This document shows positions 54,504-63,979 of a stretch of DNA of 64,000 bases, one piece after another. Origin of the DNA: Variovorax sp. PBS-H4 (GTDB lineage: Bacteria > Pseudomonadota > Gammaproteobacteria > Burkholderiales > Burkholderiaceae_C); the NCBI RefSeq assembly GCF_901827205.1, contig NZ_LR594675.1, positions 4,030,001 through 4,094,000 on the forward strand. Direction: 5' to 3'. Numbering within the stretch: position 1 is the first letter of the stretch; each line of letters begins with the position of its first letter. The position numbers and the translations under genes are program-made. The notes beneath the pieces are model-generated. The model was not told where the DNA came from and ran no database searches. It saw only the letters and a program-made list of their open reading frames with translations.

Positions 54504-54980
54504 TCAATGCGACGAGACGTACTCCACCGCCTCGCACAGCGCCGGCCACACGGGAGGCGTCGCCTTTGCCGGCCTGGCGGCCCTGGGCAACTCGATGCGC
54601 GCGCTTCGCAGATGGAGGGCGAGCGCCGCGTCCATGGTCTGGACGTGCTTTTCATACCAGCCCCGCAGCTGGCGCGCCATCTCGCGCACCTGCAGAAGCC
54701 GGCCTTCCTCGGCCTGCAATGCGCCTTCGCGCATCACCCCCAGCACCACGCGGTGCTGGATCTCGTGGTCCTTGCGCGCCGCATGGCCGCTCGCCCGCAT
54801 CCACACGTCCTCGCGCGCGAAGTTCTCTGCGGCGCAAGCCACCAGGTCCCGCCACGCCGAGGGCAGGCGGGCGTTGTCGGCCTCGTCGACCCGCGTCAGG
54901 AGGTCGATGAACTCCCCACAGGCGTCGTCCATGAAAGGGAGGTGGAGCGCAAGCGCTTCCGAGGGGGCCGAGGCAGCCAT
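54504..54980 (-). CDS. Hemerythrin-like domain protein
   Basis: 158 residues from the ATG at 54980 with AGGAGATCAC upstream; an upstream in-frame start at 55043 lies in the FNR box. The metal ligands of a four-helix hemerythrin are suggested by LHLPFMDDACGEFIDLL, HEIQHRVVLGVMRE and WYEKHVQTMDAALALHL. Such proteins bind oxygen or NO at a di-iron site, and an FNR-type box supports a role in nitrosative-stress response or iron-centre repair. Confidence 0.8.
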   Translation of the reverse strand: MAASAPSEALALHLPFMDDACGEFIDLLTRVDEADNARLPSAWRDLVACAAENFAREDVWMRASGHAARKDHEIQHRVVLGVMREGALQAEEGRLLQVREMARQLRGWYEKHVQTMDAALALHLRSARIELPRAARPAKATPPVWPALCEAVEYVSSH

Positions 54981-55036
54981 GTGATCTCCTTGGGTACGTA
55001 ATGAAAGAGAGGCTATCGGCGTCCGGCCCCGGCGTA

Positions 55037-55050
55037 TTGACATGGCTCAA
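55037..55050 (-). promoter_or_regulatory. FNR/DNR-like box before the hemerythrin gene
   Basis: Plus-strand TTGAC-ATGG-CTCAA with one mismatch in the right arm, centred 63 bases before the hemerythrin ATG. Confidence 0.6.
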
Positions 55051-55102
55051 CGTTCCGGCGCGCGCAGTGGTGGCCGGCCGGTCGCGCCGGGCGAAATTCA
55101 CA

Positions 55103-55122
55103 GACCTTGCGCTAGCGCAAGG
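55103..55122. promoter_or_regulatory. Palindrome CCTTGCGCTAGCGCAAGG before the actP operon
   Basis: Perfect 18-base palindrome at 55105-55122, centred 70 bases before the DUF485 start. Bases 55103-55120 are identical to 33813-33830 in front of acs. Confidence 0.7.
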
Positions 55123-55183
55123 GCACGTTGCGTTCAGCAGCTTCCAATGGCGGCGCCATCCCCCACCCACCGAAGGAGACCCC

Positions 55184-55492
55184 ATGGACGAAGATCTGGT
55201 TCGGCGCATCGCCAGCCACCCGCAATACCAGGCGCTGAAATCGAGGCGCACGCGCTTCGGCTGGATCCTCACCCTCTTGATGCTGGTCGTGTATTACGGC
55301 TTCGTCATGCTGGTGGCCTTCGACAAGCCCTTCCTCGCGCAACGGCTCGGCGAGGGCGTCATGACGCGAGGCATCCCGATCGGCTTCGGCGTCATCCTCT
55401 TCACCATCGCGATCACGGCCTACTACGTGAAGCGCGCCAACGCCGAGTTCGACACGCTCTCCGAGGCGGTTGCCAAAGGGGTGCTCAAATGA
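55184..55492 (+). CDS. DUF485 inner-membrane protein, ActP partner
   Basis: 102 residues with two membrane helices (about residues 22-45, [20 protein letters not shown], and 62-84, [19 protein letters not shown]). The family (YjcH type) is almost always encoded before actP. The ATG at 55184 has AAGGAGA upstream; the longer frame from 55001 runs through the palindrome. The stop overlaps actP by 4 bases. Confidence 0.93.
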   Translation: MDEDLVRRIASHPQYQALKSRRTRFGWILTLLMLVVYYGFVMLVAFDKPFLAQRLGEGVMTRGIPIGFGVILFTIAITAYYVKRANAEFDTLSEAVAKGVLK

Positions 55493-57216
55493 AGGCGTCA
55501 TCCCTTGCCGCGCGCCGGGCGCTGGTCCTCGCCAGCCTCGTCGCCGCGTCCGCAGCGGCGTGGGCGGCAGGCGCCGATCTCGGCCAGACCCAGAAGCAGG
55601 CGACCAACTGGACCGCCATCGGCATGTTCGGCCTGTTCGTCCTCGGCACGCTGTTCATCACCAAATGGGCGGCGGCGAAGACCAAGTCGGCCGCCGATTT
55701 CTATACTGCCGGCGGCGGCATCACGGGTTTCCAGAACGGCCTGGCGATCGCCGGCGACTACATGTCGGCGGCATCGTTCCTCGGCATCTCGGCCGCGGTG
55801 ATGGCCGCGGGCTACGACGGCCTGATCTACTCCATCGGCTTCCTCGTAGGCTGGCCCGTCATCACCTTCCTGATGGCGGAGCGGCTGCGCAACCTGGGCA
55901 AGTTCACCTTCGCCGATGTCGCGGCCTTCCGCTTCAAGCAGTCGCCGGTGCGCATCTTCGCGGCATCGGGCACGCTGGTGGTGGTGGCGTTCTACCTGAT
56001 CGCCCAGATGGTGGGCGCCGGCCAGCTGATCAAGCTGCTGTTCGGCCTCGAATACTGGATCGCAGTCGTCATCGTCGGCTCGCTGATGATGGTGTACGTG
56101 CTCTTCGGCGGCATGACCGCCACGACCTGGGTCCAGATCATCAAGGCCTGCCTGCTGCTCGGCGGCGCCACCTTCATGGCACTGTCCGTGCTGTGGCATT
56201 TCGGCTTCAGCCCCGAGGCGATGTTCGCCGGCGCGGTGAAGGTCAAGACCGACCTGGCGCTCAAGGACGGCAAGACCGCCGAGGCGGCCGCCGCCATCGG
56301 CCAGTCGATCATGGGGCCAGGCAACTTCGTCAAGGACCCGATCTCGGCCATTTCCTTCGGCATGGCGCTGATGTTCGGCACCGCCGGCCTGCCGCACATC
56401 CTGATGCGCTTCTTCACCGTGCCGAGCGCCAAGGAAGCGCGCAAGTCGGTGATGTGGGCCACCGGGTGGATCGGCTATTTCTACCTGCTGACCTTCATCA
56501 TCGGCTTCGGCGCCATCACCTTCGTGCTCACGAACACCCAGTTCATCGACACCAAGGGCGGCCTGATCGGCGGCGGGAACATGGCGGCCATCCACCTCGC
56601 CAATGCAGTGGGCGGCAACGTCTTCCTCGGCTTCATCTCGGCGGTGGCCTTCGCGACGATCCTGGCGGTGGTGGCCGGCCTGACGCTGTCGGGCGCCTCG
56701 GCGGTTTCGCACGACCTCTACGCAACCGTCGTCAAGGACGGCAAGGCGGACAGCGCCTCGGAGCTGCGCGTCTCGCGCATCACCACCGTCGCGCTCGGCA
56801 TCCTGGCGGTGCTCCTCGGCATCGTGTTCGAGAAGCAGAACATCGCGTTCATGGTGTCACTGGCGTTCGCCATCGCGGCGTCGGCGAATTTCCCGGTGCT
56901 GTTCATGTCGGTGCTGTGGAAGGGCTGCACCACGCGCGGCGCGGTGATCGGCGGCTTCCTCGGGTTGATTTCCTCGGTGGCGCTGACGGTGGTCTCGCCG
57001 TCCGTGTGGGAGGCGACCCTGGGCCATCCCGCGGGCTCGGCCCTCTTCCCCTACGCGTCGCCCTGCCTGTTCTCGATGACCCTCGGCTTCCTGGGCATCT
57101 GGGTCTTCTCGCTCCTGGACAGCAGCAAGCGCGCCGATGTCGACAAGCGAGGCTTCCTCGCGCAGCAGGTGCGGTCGGAGACCGGCATCGGCGCCTCCGG
57201 CGCCAGCGGACACTGA
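55489..57216 (+). CDS. actP: Cation/acetate symporter ActP (sodium:solute symporter family)
   Basis: 575 residues. An N-terminal signal-like helix ([18 protein letters not shown]) and about 13 transport helices. SSF signatures: [55 protein letters not shown] and [21 protein letters not shown]. It imports acetate, which Acs then activates. Slightly longer than E. coli ActP (549). First catalytic member of a plus-strand operon extending to 63801. Confidence 0.94.
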   Translation: MKASSLAARRALVLASLVAASAAAWAAGADLGQTQKQATNWTAIGMFGLFVLGTLFITKWAAAKTKSAADFYTAGGGITGFQNGLAIAGDYMSAASFLGISAAVMAAGYDGLIYSIGFLVGWPVITFLMAERLRNLGKFTFADVAAFRFKQSPVRIFAASGTLVVVAFYLIAQMVGAGQLIKLLFGLEYWIAVVIVGSLMMVYVLFGGMTATTWVQIIKACLLLGGATFMALSVLWHFGFSPEAMFAGAVKVKTDLALKDGKTAEAAAAIGQSIMGPGNFVKDPISAISFGMALMFGTAGLPHILMRFFTVPSAKEARKSVMWATGWIGYFYLLTFIIGFGAITFVLTNTQFIDTKGGLIGGGNMAAIHLANAVGGNVFLGFISAVAFATILAVVAGLTLSGASAVSHDLYATVVKDGKADSASELRVSRITTVALGILAVLLGIVFEKQNIAFMVSLAFAIAASANFPVLFMSVLWKGCTTRGAVIGGFLGLISSVALTVVSPSVWEATLGHPAGSALFPYASPCLFSMTLGFLGIWVFSLLDSSKRADVDKRGFLAQQVRSETGIGASGASGH

Positions 57217-57227
57217 GGACGACAGCC

Positions 57228-58292
57228 ATGGCAGGCGGCGAGGCCGAGAGGGTGCCAGGGCCGCTCCTCTTTCCCTGCGACCTCGAAGCCATCGCAAGGC
57301 AGATCGACACGGCCGCCGGTGTCTCCGACCTGGCGGGATCGGCCGCGCGGGTGGATGCCATGGTGGCGCTTCTGCACGACGGCGGGCTGAAGATCGAGCG
57401 CATCGCGAAGCTGGTCGGAGACCTCAACAAGCGCCTGATCGCACGGCTGTGGTCGCTGCTGGCGCCGCCTGCGCTCGTGGCCAACGGCTGCCTCGTCGTC
57501 ATGGGCAGCGAAGGACGCGGCGAACAGCTGCTGAAGACGGACCAGGACAATGCCCTGCTGCTGCGCGACGGCTTCGAATGTCCCGGGCTCGAACGCATCG
57601 CCGCACAGTTCAGCGGCGCGCTGGCCGAGCTGGGCTACCCGCCCTGCCCGGGCGGCATCATGCTCGTCAACCCGCTCTGGCGGCAGCCGCTGGCGGCGTT
57701 CCGGGAGGCGCTGCGCGACTGGGTCTACGGCGGCGCTCCGGAGGGCCCGATGCACCTGGCCATCTTCGTCGACAGCCGGGTGGTCGCCGGCGATGCCACC
57801 CTGCTCGAGCAGGCGCTCGACCATCTCGACGTGATCCTCGATCGCACCGATGTCTTCTTCGCGCGCTTCGCCAGCGCGATCGAGCGCTTCGACGCCCATG
57901 CGAATTGGTGGCACCGCCTGGTCGCGCGCGGGGACGACGAAGCGCTGGACCTGAAGAAGCTCGGCACCTTCCCGATCGTGCATGGCGTGAGGGCGCTGGC
58001 GCTGCAGCAGCGCCTGCGCGCCACCGGCACGCAGGAGCGGCTGCGGCTGCTGGTGGAGCGGCAGTTGCTCGACCCCCTCCTCGCGCGCGACGTGCTCGAT
58101 GCGCTGCACTTCCTGATGGGCTTGAAGCTGAGCTGCCAGCTGCGCCAGAAGCAGGCCGGCCGCGTGCCCGGCAACCTGGTGCGGCCGTCCGAGCTGGCCA
58201 CGCTGGAGCGCGAGACGCTGCGCGGCGCGCTGAACATCGTGCGCCGCTTTCGCGGGGAGATCCATCTGCGCTTCCGCCTCGATGCCCTGTAG
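57228..58292 (+). CDS. DUF294 nucleotidyltransferase-like signalling protein
   Basis: 354 residues. A GlnD-like nucleotidyltransferase domain holds MGSEGRGEQLLKTDQDNALL (about residues 92-110; GS...DxD metal/nucleotide site), followed by a DUF294 C-terminal substrate-binding domain with AHANWWHRLV, LDLKKLGTFPIVHGVRALALQ and LMGLKLSCQLRQ. No CBS or cyclic-nucleotide domain is present, unlike many relatives. It may covalently modify a protein partner, by analogy with GlnD. It lies between actP and the sensor kinase genes. Confidence 0.82.
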   Translation: MAGGEAERVPGPLLFPCDLEAIARQIDTAAGVSDLAGSAARVDAMVALLHDGGLKIERIAKLVGDLNKRLIARLWSLLAPPALVANGCLVVMGSEGRGEQLLKTDQDNALLLRDGFECPGLERIAAQFSGALAELGYPPCPGGIMLVNPLWRQPLAAFREALRDWVYGGAPEGPMHLAIFVDSRVVAGDATLLEQALDHLDVILDRTDVFFARFASAIERFDAHANWWHRLVARGDDEALDLKKLGTFPIVHGVRALALQQRLRATGTQERLRLLVERQLLDPLLARDVLDALHFLMGLKLSCQLRQKQAGRVPGNLVRPSELATLERETLRGALNIVRRFRGEIHLRFRLDAL

Positions 58293-58306
58293 CAAAAGGA
58301 GCAAGC

Positions 58307-58507
58307 ATGTCCGAAGGCCCGAAGTCCCAACGCCTGCTCGGCCTCTGCGCGCTGGGCTGGCTGCTGCTCAACGTGCCGCTGCTCACGCTGTGGGACCGCC
58401 CCGTCATGGTCTGGGGCCTGCCGCTGATGCCGCTGGCGCTCTTCGCCGGCTGGGCTGTCCTGATCGCATGCGCCGCATGGATCGCCGAAACACCCGGCGA
58501 CACCTGA
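58307..58507 (+). CDS. Small two-helix membrane protein (66 aa)
   Basis: MSEGPKSQRLLGLCALGWLLLNV starts after AAAAGGAGCAAGC. Two hydrophobic helices (about residues 10-27 and 36-58) with a short proline-containing loop (DRPVMVWGLPLMP). Small proteins like this often precede symporter-type histidine kinases. Function unknown; it may assist the kinase membrane domain. One base separates its stop from the kinase start. Confidence 0.8.
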   Translation: MSEGPKSQRLLGLCALGWLLLNVPLLTLWDRPVMVWGLPLMPLALFAGWAVLIACAAWIAETPGDT

Positions 58508-58508
58508 C

Positions 58509-61268
58509 ATGCCTGCCGCGCCCCTCGTGATCGTCGCCGCCTTCGGCTACCTGGCGGTGCTGTTCGCGATCGCGCACTACGGCGACCGGCGCGCCCGCGA
58601 GGGCCGATCCGTGATCGGCAGCCCCTGGGTCTACACGCTGTCGATGGGCGTCTACTGCACCGCCTGGACCTACTTCGGCAGCATCGGCCGGGCCGCCTCG
58701 TCGGGCCTGTGGTTCCTGCCGATCTACCTCGGCCCGACGCTGGCGATGCTGGTGGCCTGGACGGTGCTGCGCAAGATGATCCGCATCGCGCGCAGCCAGC
58801 GCATCACCTCCATCGCCGACTTCATCGCCAGCCGCCACGGCAAGAGCCCGCTGCTGGCGATGCTGGTCACGCTGATCGCGGTGGTGGGCATCCTGCCCTA
58901 CGTGGCGCTGCAGCTCAAGGCAATCGCGAGCGGCTATGCGCTGCTGGTCGACCCGGCCCCGCAGCCGCTGCCCTGGTGGCGCGACAGCACCCTGTATATC
59001 GCGCTGGTGCTGGCCGGCTTCACGGTGGCCTTCGGGGCGCGGCATCTCGACACCACCGAACGCCACGAGGGCATGGTCGCGGCGATCGCCTTCGAATCGC
59101 TGGTGAAGCTCCTCGCGTTCCTGGCCGTCGGCGCCTTCGTCACCTGGGGCCTGTTCGATGGGCCTGCCGACCTGTTCAAACGCGCGGCAAGCCGGCCGGA
59201 CCTCGCACCGCTGCTCGGCCTCGGCCGCAGCGCCGGCGGCGACTTCGCGGGCGGCCAATGGTTTGCACTCACGCTGCTCGCGATGCTCTCGGTGCTCTTC
59301 CTGCCGCGGCAGTTCCAGATGATGGTGGTGGAGAACGTCGACGAACGCCACGTGCGGCGCGCCGCCTGGGCGTTCCCGCTGTACCTGCTGCTGATCAACC
59401 TGTTCGTGCTGCCGATCGCGCTGGGCGGGCTGCTGCACTTCCAGGGCGCCGGCGAGAACCCGGAGACCTTCGTGCTCTCGCTGCCGCTGGCCGCCGGTCG
59501 CCCGGGGCTGGCGCTCGCGGCGTTCATCGGCGGGCTCTCGGCGGCCACCGGAATGGTGATCGTCGAAGCCATCGCCGTGTCCACCATGGTGTGCAACGAC
59601 CTCGTGATGCCGCTCCTGCTGCGCGCCGGCCTGCGCACCGCGCGCGACCTGGGCGGCGTATTGCTGGCGGTGCGCCGCGCAGTGATCGTGGCGCTCCTGT
59701 TGCTGGGCTACCTGTACTACCGCATCGCGGGCGAGGACTATGCGCTGGTCAGCATCGGGCTGATCAGCTTCGCCGCCGTCGCGCAGTTCGCGCCCGCGAT
59801 GCTCGCGGGAATGTACTGGCGGGGAGGCACCCGCCTCGGCGCGTTGGCGGGCCTGGGGGCGGGATTCGTGCTGTGGGGCTGGACGCTGATGCTGCCGTCG
59901 ATTGCCAAGTCGGGCTGGATGCCGTCCCGCTTCATCGACGAGGGGCCCTTCGGCATCGCATGGCTGCGGCCCGAGCAGTTGCTGGGCCTCGCCGGCCTGG
60001 ACAACCTGACGCACGCGCTGTTCTGGAGCCTGCTGGCCAACTGCGTGCTGTACTTCGGGGTCTCGCTCCTGGGCCGGCCCTCGGCGCACGAAGCGAGCCA
60101 GGCGCTGACCTTCGTCGACGTGTTCGAGCGCACCGAGGAAAGCCATGCCCTCGATGGCGGCCCGGTGTTCTGGCGCGGCACCGCAAGGCTGGACGACCTG
60201 CGCGGGCTGGCCGCCCGCTTCCTGGGCGCGGACGCCGCCGAAAAGCTGTTGCAGGACTACGCGCGGCGCCGCGGCCTCTCCGGGGCGCAGCAGATCGGCG
60301 CCGATGCGCGGCTGGTGCAGTTCGTCGAACGGCAGCTCGCCGGTGCCATCGGCAGCGCCTCCGCGCGCGCCATGGTGGCCTCGGTGGTGCACGAAGAGCC
60401 CCTGGACCACGACGACGTGTTGCGCATCCTGGACGAGGCGTCGCGCGAGACGGCCGCGCTGCGCGCCCACTCGCAGGCGCTGGAGGAGAAATCGCTTTCG
60501 CTGGAGCAAGCGACCGCCGAGCTCAGCGAGCTCAACGAGCAGCTCAAGGGCCTCGACCGGCTGAAGGACGACTTCATGTCCTCGGTGACGCACGAGCTGC
60601 GCACACCCCTGACCTCGATCCGCGCGCTCACCGAGCTGATGCTCGACGACCCGGGCATGGAAGCCGCGCAGCGCCAGCACTTCCTCGGGCTGGTGGTGGC
60701 CGAGACCGAGCGGCTGACGCGGCTGGTCAACCAGGTGCTGGACATGGCGAAGATCGAGTCGGGCGCCGCCGAATGGCGCAGCACGGACATCGACCTGTGC
60801 GCGCTGGCGCGGCAGGCGGTCCAGACCACGCAGGAGCTGTTCCGCGAGCGCGGCGCGACCGTGGCGCTCCACCTGCCGGAGGCGATGCCGCCGCTGCAGG
60901 CCGACCCCGACCGGGTGATGCAGGTGCTGGTCAACCTGCTGTCGAACGCCGCGAAGTTCGTGCCGCCGGGCGCCGGGCGGGTCGAGCTGCGCCTGCGCGC
61001 CGAGGACGGCCGCGCCGTTTGCACCGTGCGCGACAACGGCCCGGGGGTGCCGCCCGCGCAGCAGGCGCTGGTGTTCGAGAAATTCCGCCAGGGCGGCGAT
61101 GCGGCGCACCGGCCGCAGGGAACCGGCCTGGGCCTGCCCATCAGCCGCCGCATCGTCGAGCACTTCGGCGGCCGCATGTGGCTCGAGCCGGCACCGGGCG
61201 GCGGCGCCTGCTTCGGCTTCGAGCTGCCCCTGCGACACGAGGCCACGCAAGAGGAGACAAGTCCATGA
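58509..61268 (+). CDS. Sensor histidine kinase with sodium:solute symporter domain
   Basis: 919 residues. Residues 1-520 are a full SSF transporter-like membrane domain with about 13 helices (STLYIALVLAGFTVAFGARHLD, PAMLAGMYWRGGTRLGALAG). After a linker and a coiled coil (about 640-690, SLSLEQATAELSELNEQL) comes the dimerisation helix with the phospho-acceptor in SVTHELRTPLTSI (His 695). ATPase motifs: LVNLLSNAAKFV, VRDNGPGVP, GTGLGLPISRRIVEHFGG. Relatives (CbrA, MxtR, CrbS) sense or transport carboxylates; CrbS/MxtR systems control acs. Its stop overlaps the receiver gene by 4 bases. Confidence 0.93.
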   Translation: MPAAPLVIVAAFGYLAVLFAIAHYGDRRAREGRSVIGSPWVYTLSMGVYCTAWTYFGSIGRAASSGLWFLPIYLGPTLAMLVAWTVLRKMIRIARSQRITSIADFIASRHGKSPLLAMLVTLIAVVGILPYVALQLKAIASGYALLVDPAPQPLPWWRDSTLYIALVLAGFTVAFGARHLDTTERHEGMVAAIAFESLVKLLAFLAVGAFVTWGLFDGPADLFKRAASRPDLAPLLGLGRSAGGDFAGGQWFALTLLAMLSVLFLPRQFQMMVVENVDERHVRRAAWAFPLYLLLINLFVLPIALGGLLHFQGAGENPETFVLSLPLAAGRPGLALAAFIGGLSAATGMVIVEAIAVSTMVCNDLVMPLLLRAGLRTARDLGGVLLAVRRAVIVALLLLGYLYYRIAGEDYALVSIGLISFAAVAQFAPAMLAGMYWRGGTRLGALAGLGAGFVLWGWTLMLPSIAKSGWMPSRFIDEGPFGIAWLRPEQLLGLAGLDNLTHALFWSLLANCVLYFGVSLLGRPSAHEASQALTFVDVFERTEESHALDGGPVFWRGTARLDDLRGLAARFLGADAAEKLLQDYARRRGLSGAQQIGADARLVQFVERQLAGAIGSASARAMVASVVHEEPLDHDDVLRILDEASRETAALRAHSQALEEKSLSLEQATAELSELNEQLKGLDRLKDDFMSSVTHELRTPLTSIRALTELMLDDPGMEAAQRQHFLGLVVAETERLTRLVNQVLDMAKIESGAAEWRSTDIDLCALARQAVQTTQELFRERGATVALHLPEAMPPLQADPDRVMQVLVNLLSNAAKFVPPGAGRVELRLRAEDGRAVCTVRDNGPGVPPAQQALVFEKFRQGGDAAHRPQGTGLGLPISRRIVEHFGGRMWLEPAPGGGACFGFELPLRHEATQEETSP

Positions 61269-61633
61269 GTTTCAAAGTGCTGATCGCCGACGACGAACCC
61301 AACATCATCATCTCGCTGGAGTTCCTGATGAAGCGCGAGGGCTACGACGTGAGCATCGCGCGCGACGGCCAGCAGGCGCTGGACGCGATCCGCCGGCTGC
61401 GGCCCGACCTGGTGCTGCTGGACGTGATGATGCCGGTGCGCTCCGGCGTCGAGGTGCTCCAGGCGGTGCGCGCCGATGAGGGCCTCGCCGGCACCCGCAT
61501 CCTGATGCTCACCGCCCGAGGGCGCGAGAACGACATTGCCAAGGGCATGGCCCTGGGCGCCGACGCCTACATGACCAAGCCCTTCTCGACCCGCGACCTG
61601 GCCGAACGCGTCCGCCGGATGCTGTCCCCATGA
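61265..61633 (+). CDS. Stand-alone response-regulator receiver protein
   Basis: 122 residues, a single CheY-like receiver with no output domain. Acidic pocket in VLIADDEPN, phospho-acceptor Asp 53 in LVLLDVMMPVRSG, and the conserved Lys in ADAYMTKPFS. It must relay phosphate or bind a partner rather than bind DNA itself. It is coupled at both ends by 4-base overlaps to the kinase and to the PAS-exonuclease gene, so the three proteins probably act as one signalling unit. Confidence 0.92.
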   Translation: MSFKVLIADDEPNIIISLEFLMKREGYDVSIARDGQQALDAIRRLRPDLVLLDVMMPVRSGVEVLQAVRADEGLAGTRILMLTARGRENDIAKGMALGADAYMTKPFSTRDLAERVRRMLSP

Positions 61634-63801
61634 GAGCCGATGCGGGCGAGCTCGCCGCCATGCTGGCGCCCGGCTCTTTGCTGGGACTCGCCGGCCTCGG
61701 GGTGGGCGCCCTGTTGGCGGCGACCTTGGACCCGGCCGAGCGCGAGGCCCTGGGCGCCATGCTGGCGCCGCGCGCCGCGCTGCTGGGGCTGGCCTGGGCC
61801 GTGCTGGCCGTCGCGCTGGGCGCGCTGGGCCGGCGCGCCCATGCCGTGTGGGTTCGGCAGCCGGCCCGGCTTGCGGAGGCGGCCCAGGCGCTGCTGGCCG
61901 CCGGCGAGGCCGTGCGTGAAGCGGCCCTGCCCGCTGCATCGCCGTGCGGCGCCGGGGCCCGGGCGCTGGCCGACACCGCGGGCCGCCTCGCGCGCCAGCG
62001 CGACGCCCTGCGCGCGGACATCGCAGCCCAGGTGCAGGCGGCGGCGCGCGGCATCGAGCAGGAGCGCAGCCGCCTCGCGGCGCTGATGTCCGAGCTCAGG
62101 CAGAGCGTGATCGTCTGCAACCTCGGCGGCCGCATCCTGCTCTACAACCCGCGCGCGCGGCTGCAGTTCGGCACGCCTTCCGCGGCCGGCGGCGCCGAAC
62201 TCGTCGGGCTGGGCCGCTCCATCTACGCCGTGTTCGATCGCCAGCTCGTCGCCCATGCGCTGGCGCGCATCCGGCAACGCCTCCAGCGCGGCGACACGCA
62301 GCCGGCGGCACAGTTCATCACCAGCTCCCGCGCCGGCCGACTGCTGCGCGTGCAAGTGGCCCCGGTGCGCGACCCGTGCGCTGCGGCCGGGCAGGAGGCG
62401 CAACTGTCGGGCTTCGTGCTGATGCTGAACGACATGACCGTCGAGTTCGAGCAGGACGCCGAGCGCGACCGCGTGCTGCACGCACTCACCGAAGGCAGCC
62501 GCTCGTCGCTGGGCAGCCTGCAGGCGGCCGTGGACATGCTGGAGCTGCCCGACCTGGATTCGGCCGCGCGCGAGCGCTTCCTTCGGGTGGTGCGCGAGGA
62601 GGCGCACTCGATGACCGAACGCATCGGGTCGCTGGCGGCGAGCACCAGCGAAAGCCTGAAGACGCGCTGGCCGCTCGAGGAAATGCTGGGCGCCGATCTC
62701 GTGCAGGCCGCGCTGCGCCACCTCGAGGCTCACTCCCCCGTGAGCGCAAGCGCGGCAGATGTCGACTCCGCCCTGTGGCTGCGCGTCGACAGTTATGCAT
62801 TGCTGCAGGCGCTGGCTTCGCTGGCGACGCGCCTGGCAGAGGAGTTCGACGTCGCCCGCGTGCAGCTGCGCCTGCGGCGCGAGGAGGGCCGTGCCCATCT
62901 CGACCTGGTCTGGAACGGGACACCGATCAGCACCGAGACGGCCGTGGGCTGGGAGTCCAGCCCGATGACGGTCGGGGGCGAAGCCAGCCCGCTGTCGGTG
63001 CGCGATGTAGTCGAGCGCCACGGCGGCACGCTGTGGTTCCAGCGCGAGCGTGCACGGCAGGAGTGCTTCTTCCGGCTGCTGCTGCCGCCAGCCCAGCCCA
63101 AGGAGGAGCCGGAGCCCGCTGCGCTGCCGCACGGCGACAGCCGGCCCGAGTTCTACGACTTCGACCTGTTCGGCGCCGGCGGGCAGACGCGCGCCCTCGG
63201 CGACCGGCGGCTGGTGGACCTGGCCTATACCGTCTTCGACACCGAGACCACCGGCCTCGATCCCGCGCTGGGCGACGAGATCCTGCAGATCGGCGCGGCG
63301 CGGATCGTCAACGGCAAGGTGCTGCGGCAGGAGCTCTTCGAGCAGCTGGTCAACCCCGGCCGGCCCATCCCAGCCGCCGGCATTGCCATCCATGGCATCA
63401 CGCCCGCGATGGTCGCTGGCCAGCCCGGCATCCGCGAGGTGCTGCCGGCCTTCCACGCATTCGCCGGCGACACCGTGCTGGTGGCCCACAACGCCGCCTT
63501 CGACATGCGCTTTCTGCAGATGAAGGAGGCCGGCGCCGCCGTGCGCTTCGAACAGCCTGTGCTCGACACGCTGCTGTTGTCCGCGGTGGCAAGCCCGCAG
63601 CAGGCGTCGCACGACTTGGAAGCCATCGCCACGCGCTTCGGCATCCCGGTGCTCGGCCGCCACACCGCGTTGGGCGACGCGTTGCTGACCGCGGAGATCT
63701 TCCTGTGCCTGATCCCGCTGCTGGCGGCGCGGGGCATCCACACGCTGGACCAGGCGCGCGATGCGGCCCAACGGACCTGGTATGCGCGCCTGAGCTACTG
63801 A
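61630..63801 (+). CDS. PAS / degenerate histidine-kinase / DnaQ-type exonuclease fusion protein
   Basis: 723 residues. Two N-terminal membrane helices (about 10-30 and 42-65), a HAMP-like helical region, then a PAS domain (about 150-275, QSVIVCNLGGRILLYNPRA). The kinase-like part has no phospho-histidine: where VTHELRTPL is expected it reads LTEGSRSSLGSLQAAVDML, and the ATPase domain lacks a clear N-box and G-boxes. From about residue 530 a complete DEDDh exonuclease follows: VFDTETTGLDP (Asp 537, Glu 539), LVAHNAAFDMRFLQ and HTALGDALLTAEIF. It may sense a signal and act on nucleic acid or nucleotides. Confidence 0.88.
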   Translation: MRADAGELAAMLAPGSLLGLAGLGVGALLAATLDPAEREALGAMLAPRAALLGLAWAVLAVALGALGRRAHAVWVRQPARLAEAAQALLAAGEAVREAALPAASPCGAGARALADTAGRLARQRDALRADIAAQVQAAARGIEQERSRLAALMSELRQSVIVCNLGGRILLYNPRARLQFGTPSAAGGAELVGLGRSIYAVFDRQLVAHALARIRQRLQRGDTQPAAQFITSSRAGRLLRVQVAPVRDPCAAAGQEAQLSGFVLMLNDMTVEFEQDAERDRVLHALTEGSRSSLGSLQAAVDMLELPDLDSAARERFLRVVREEAHSMTERIGSLAASTSESLKTRWPLEEMLGADLVQAALRHLEAHSPVSASAADVDSALWLRVDSYALLQALASLATRLAEEFDVARVQLRLRREEGRAHLDLVWNGTPISTETAVGWESSPMTVGGEASPLSVRDVVERHGGTLWFQRERARQECFFRLLLPPAQPKEEPEPAALPHGDSRPEFYDFDLFGAGGQTRALGDRRLVDLAYTVFDTETTGLDPALGDEILQIGAARIVNGKVLRQELFEQLVNPGRPIPAAGIAIHGITPAMVAGQPGIREVLPAFHAFAGDTVLVAHNAAFDMRFLQMKEAGAAVRFEQPVLDTLLLSAVASPQQASHDLEAIATRFGIPVLGRHTALGDALLTAEIFLCLIPLLAARGIHTLDQARDAAQRTWYARLSY

Positions 63802-63912
63802 CCAAAGCGTGCCCGCGTCGAAAGCGCTGGGCAGACTCGGCTCGCCGGGCAGACCGTCATCGCGGCTCCGATCCCGGCACGCCCGGCTTCACGGGCCCTG
63901 CCGGTTCCGGGC

Positions 63913-63926
63913 TTGAGCCAGATCAA
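63913..63926 (+). promoter_or_regulatory. FNR/DNR-like box at the right edge
   Basis: TTGAG-CCAG-ATCAA has one perfect half-site and is centred about 60 bases before the gene that starts at 63980. It suggests that the anaerobic regulon continues beyond the window. Confidence 0.5.
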
Positions 63927-63979
63927 CGGGCGATGCGGCCGCTTCGCCGATAAACGGGACTCGTGTGAAAGGAACGCGC

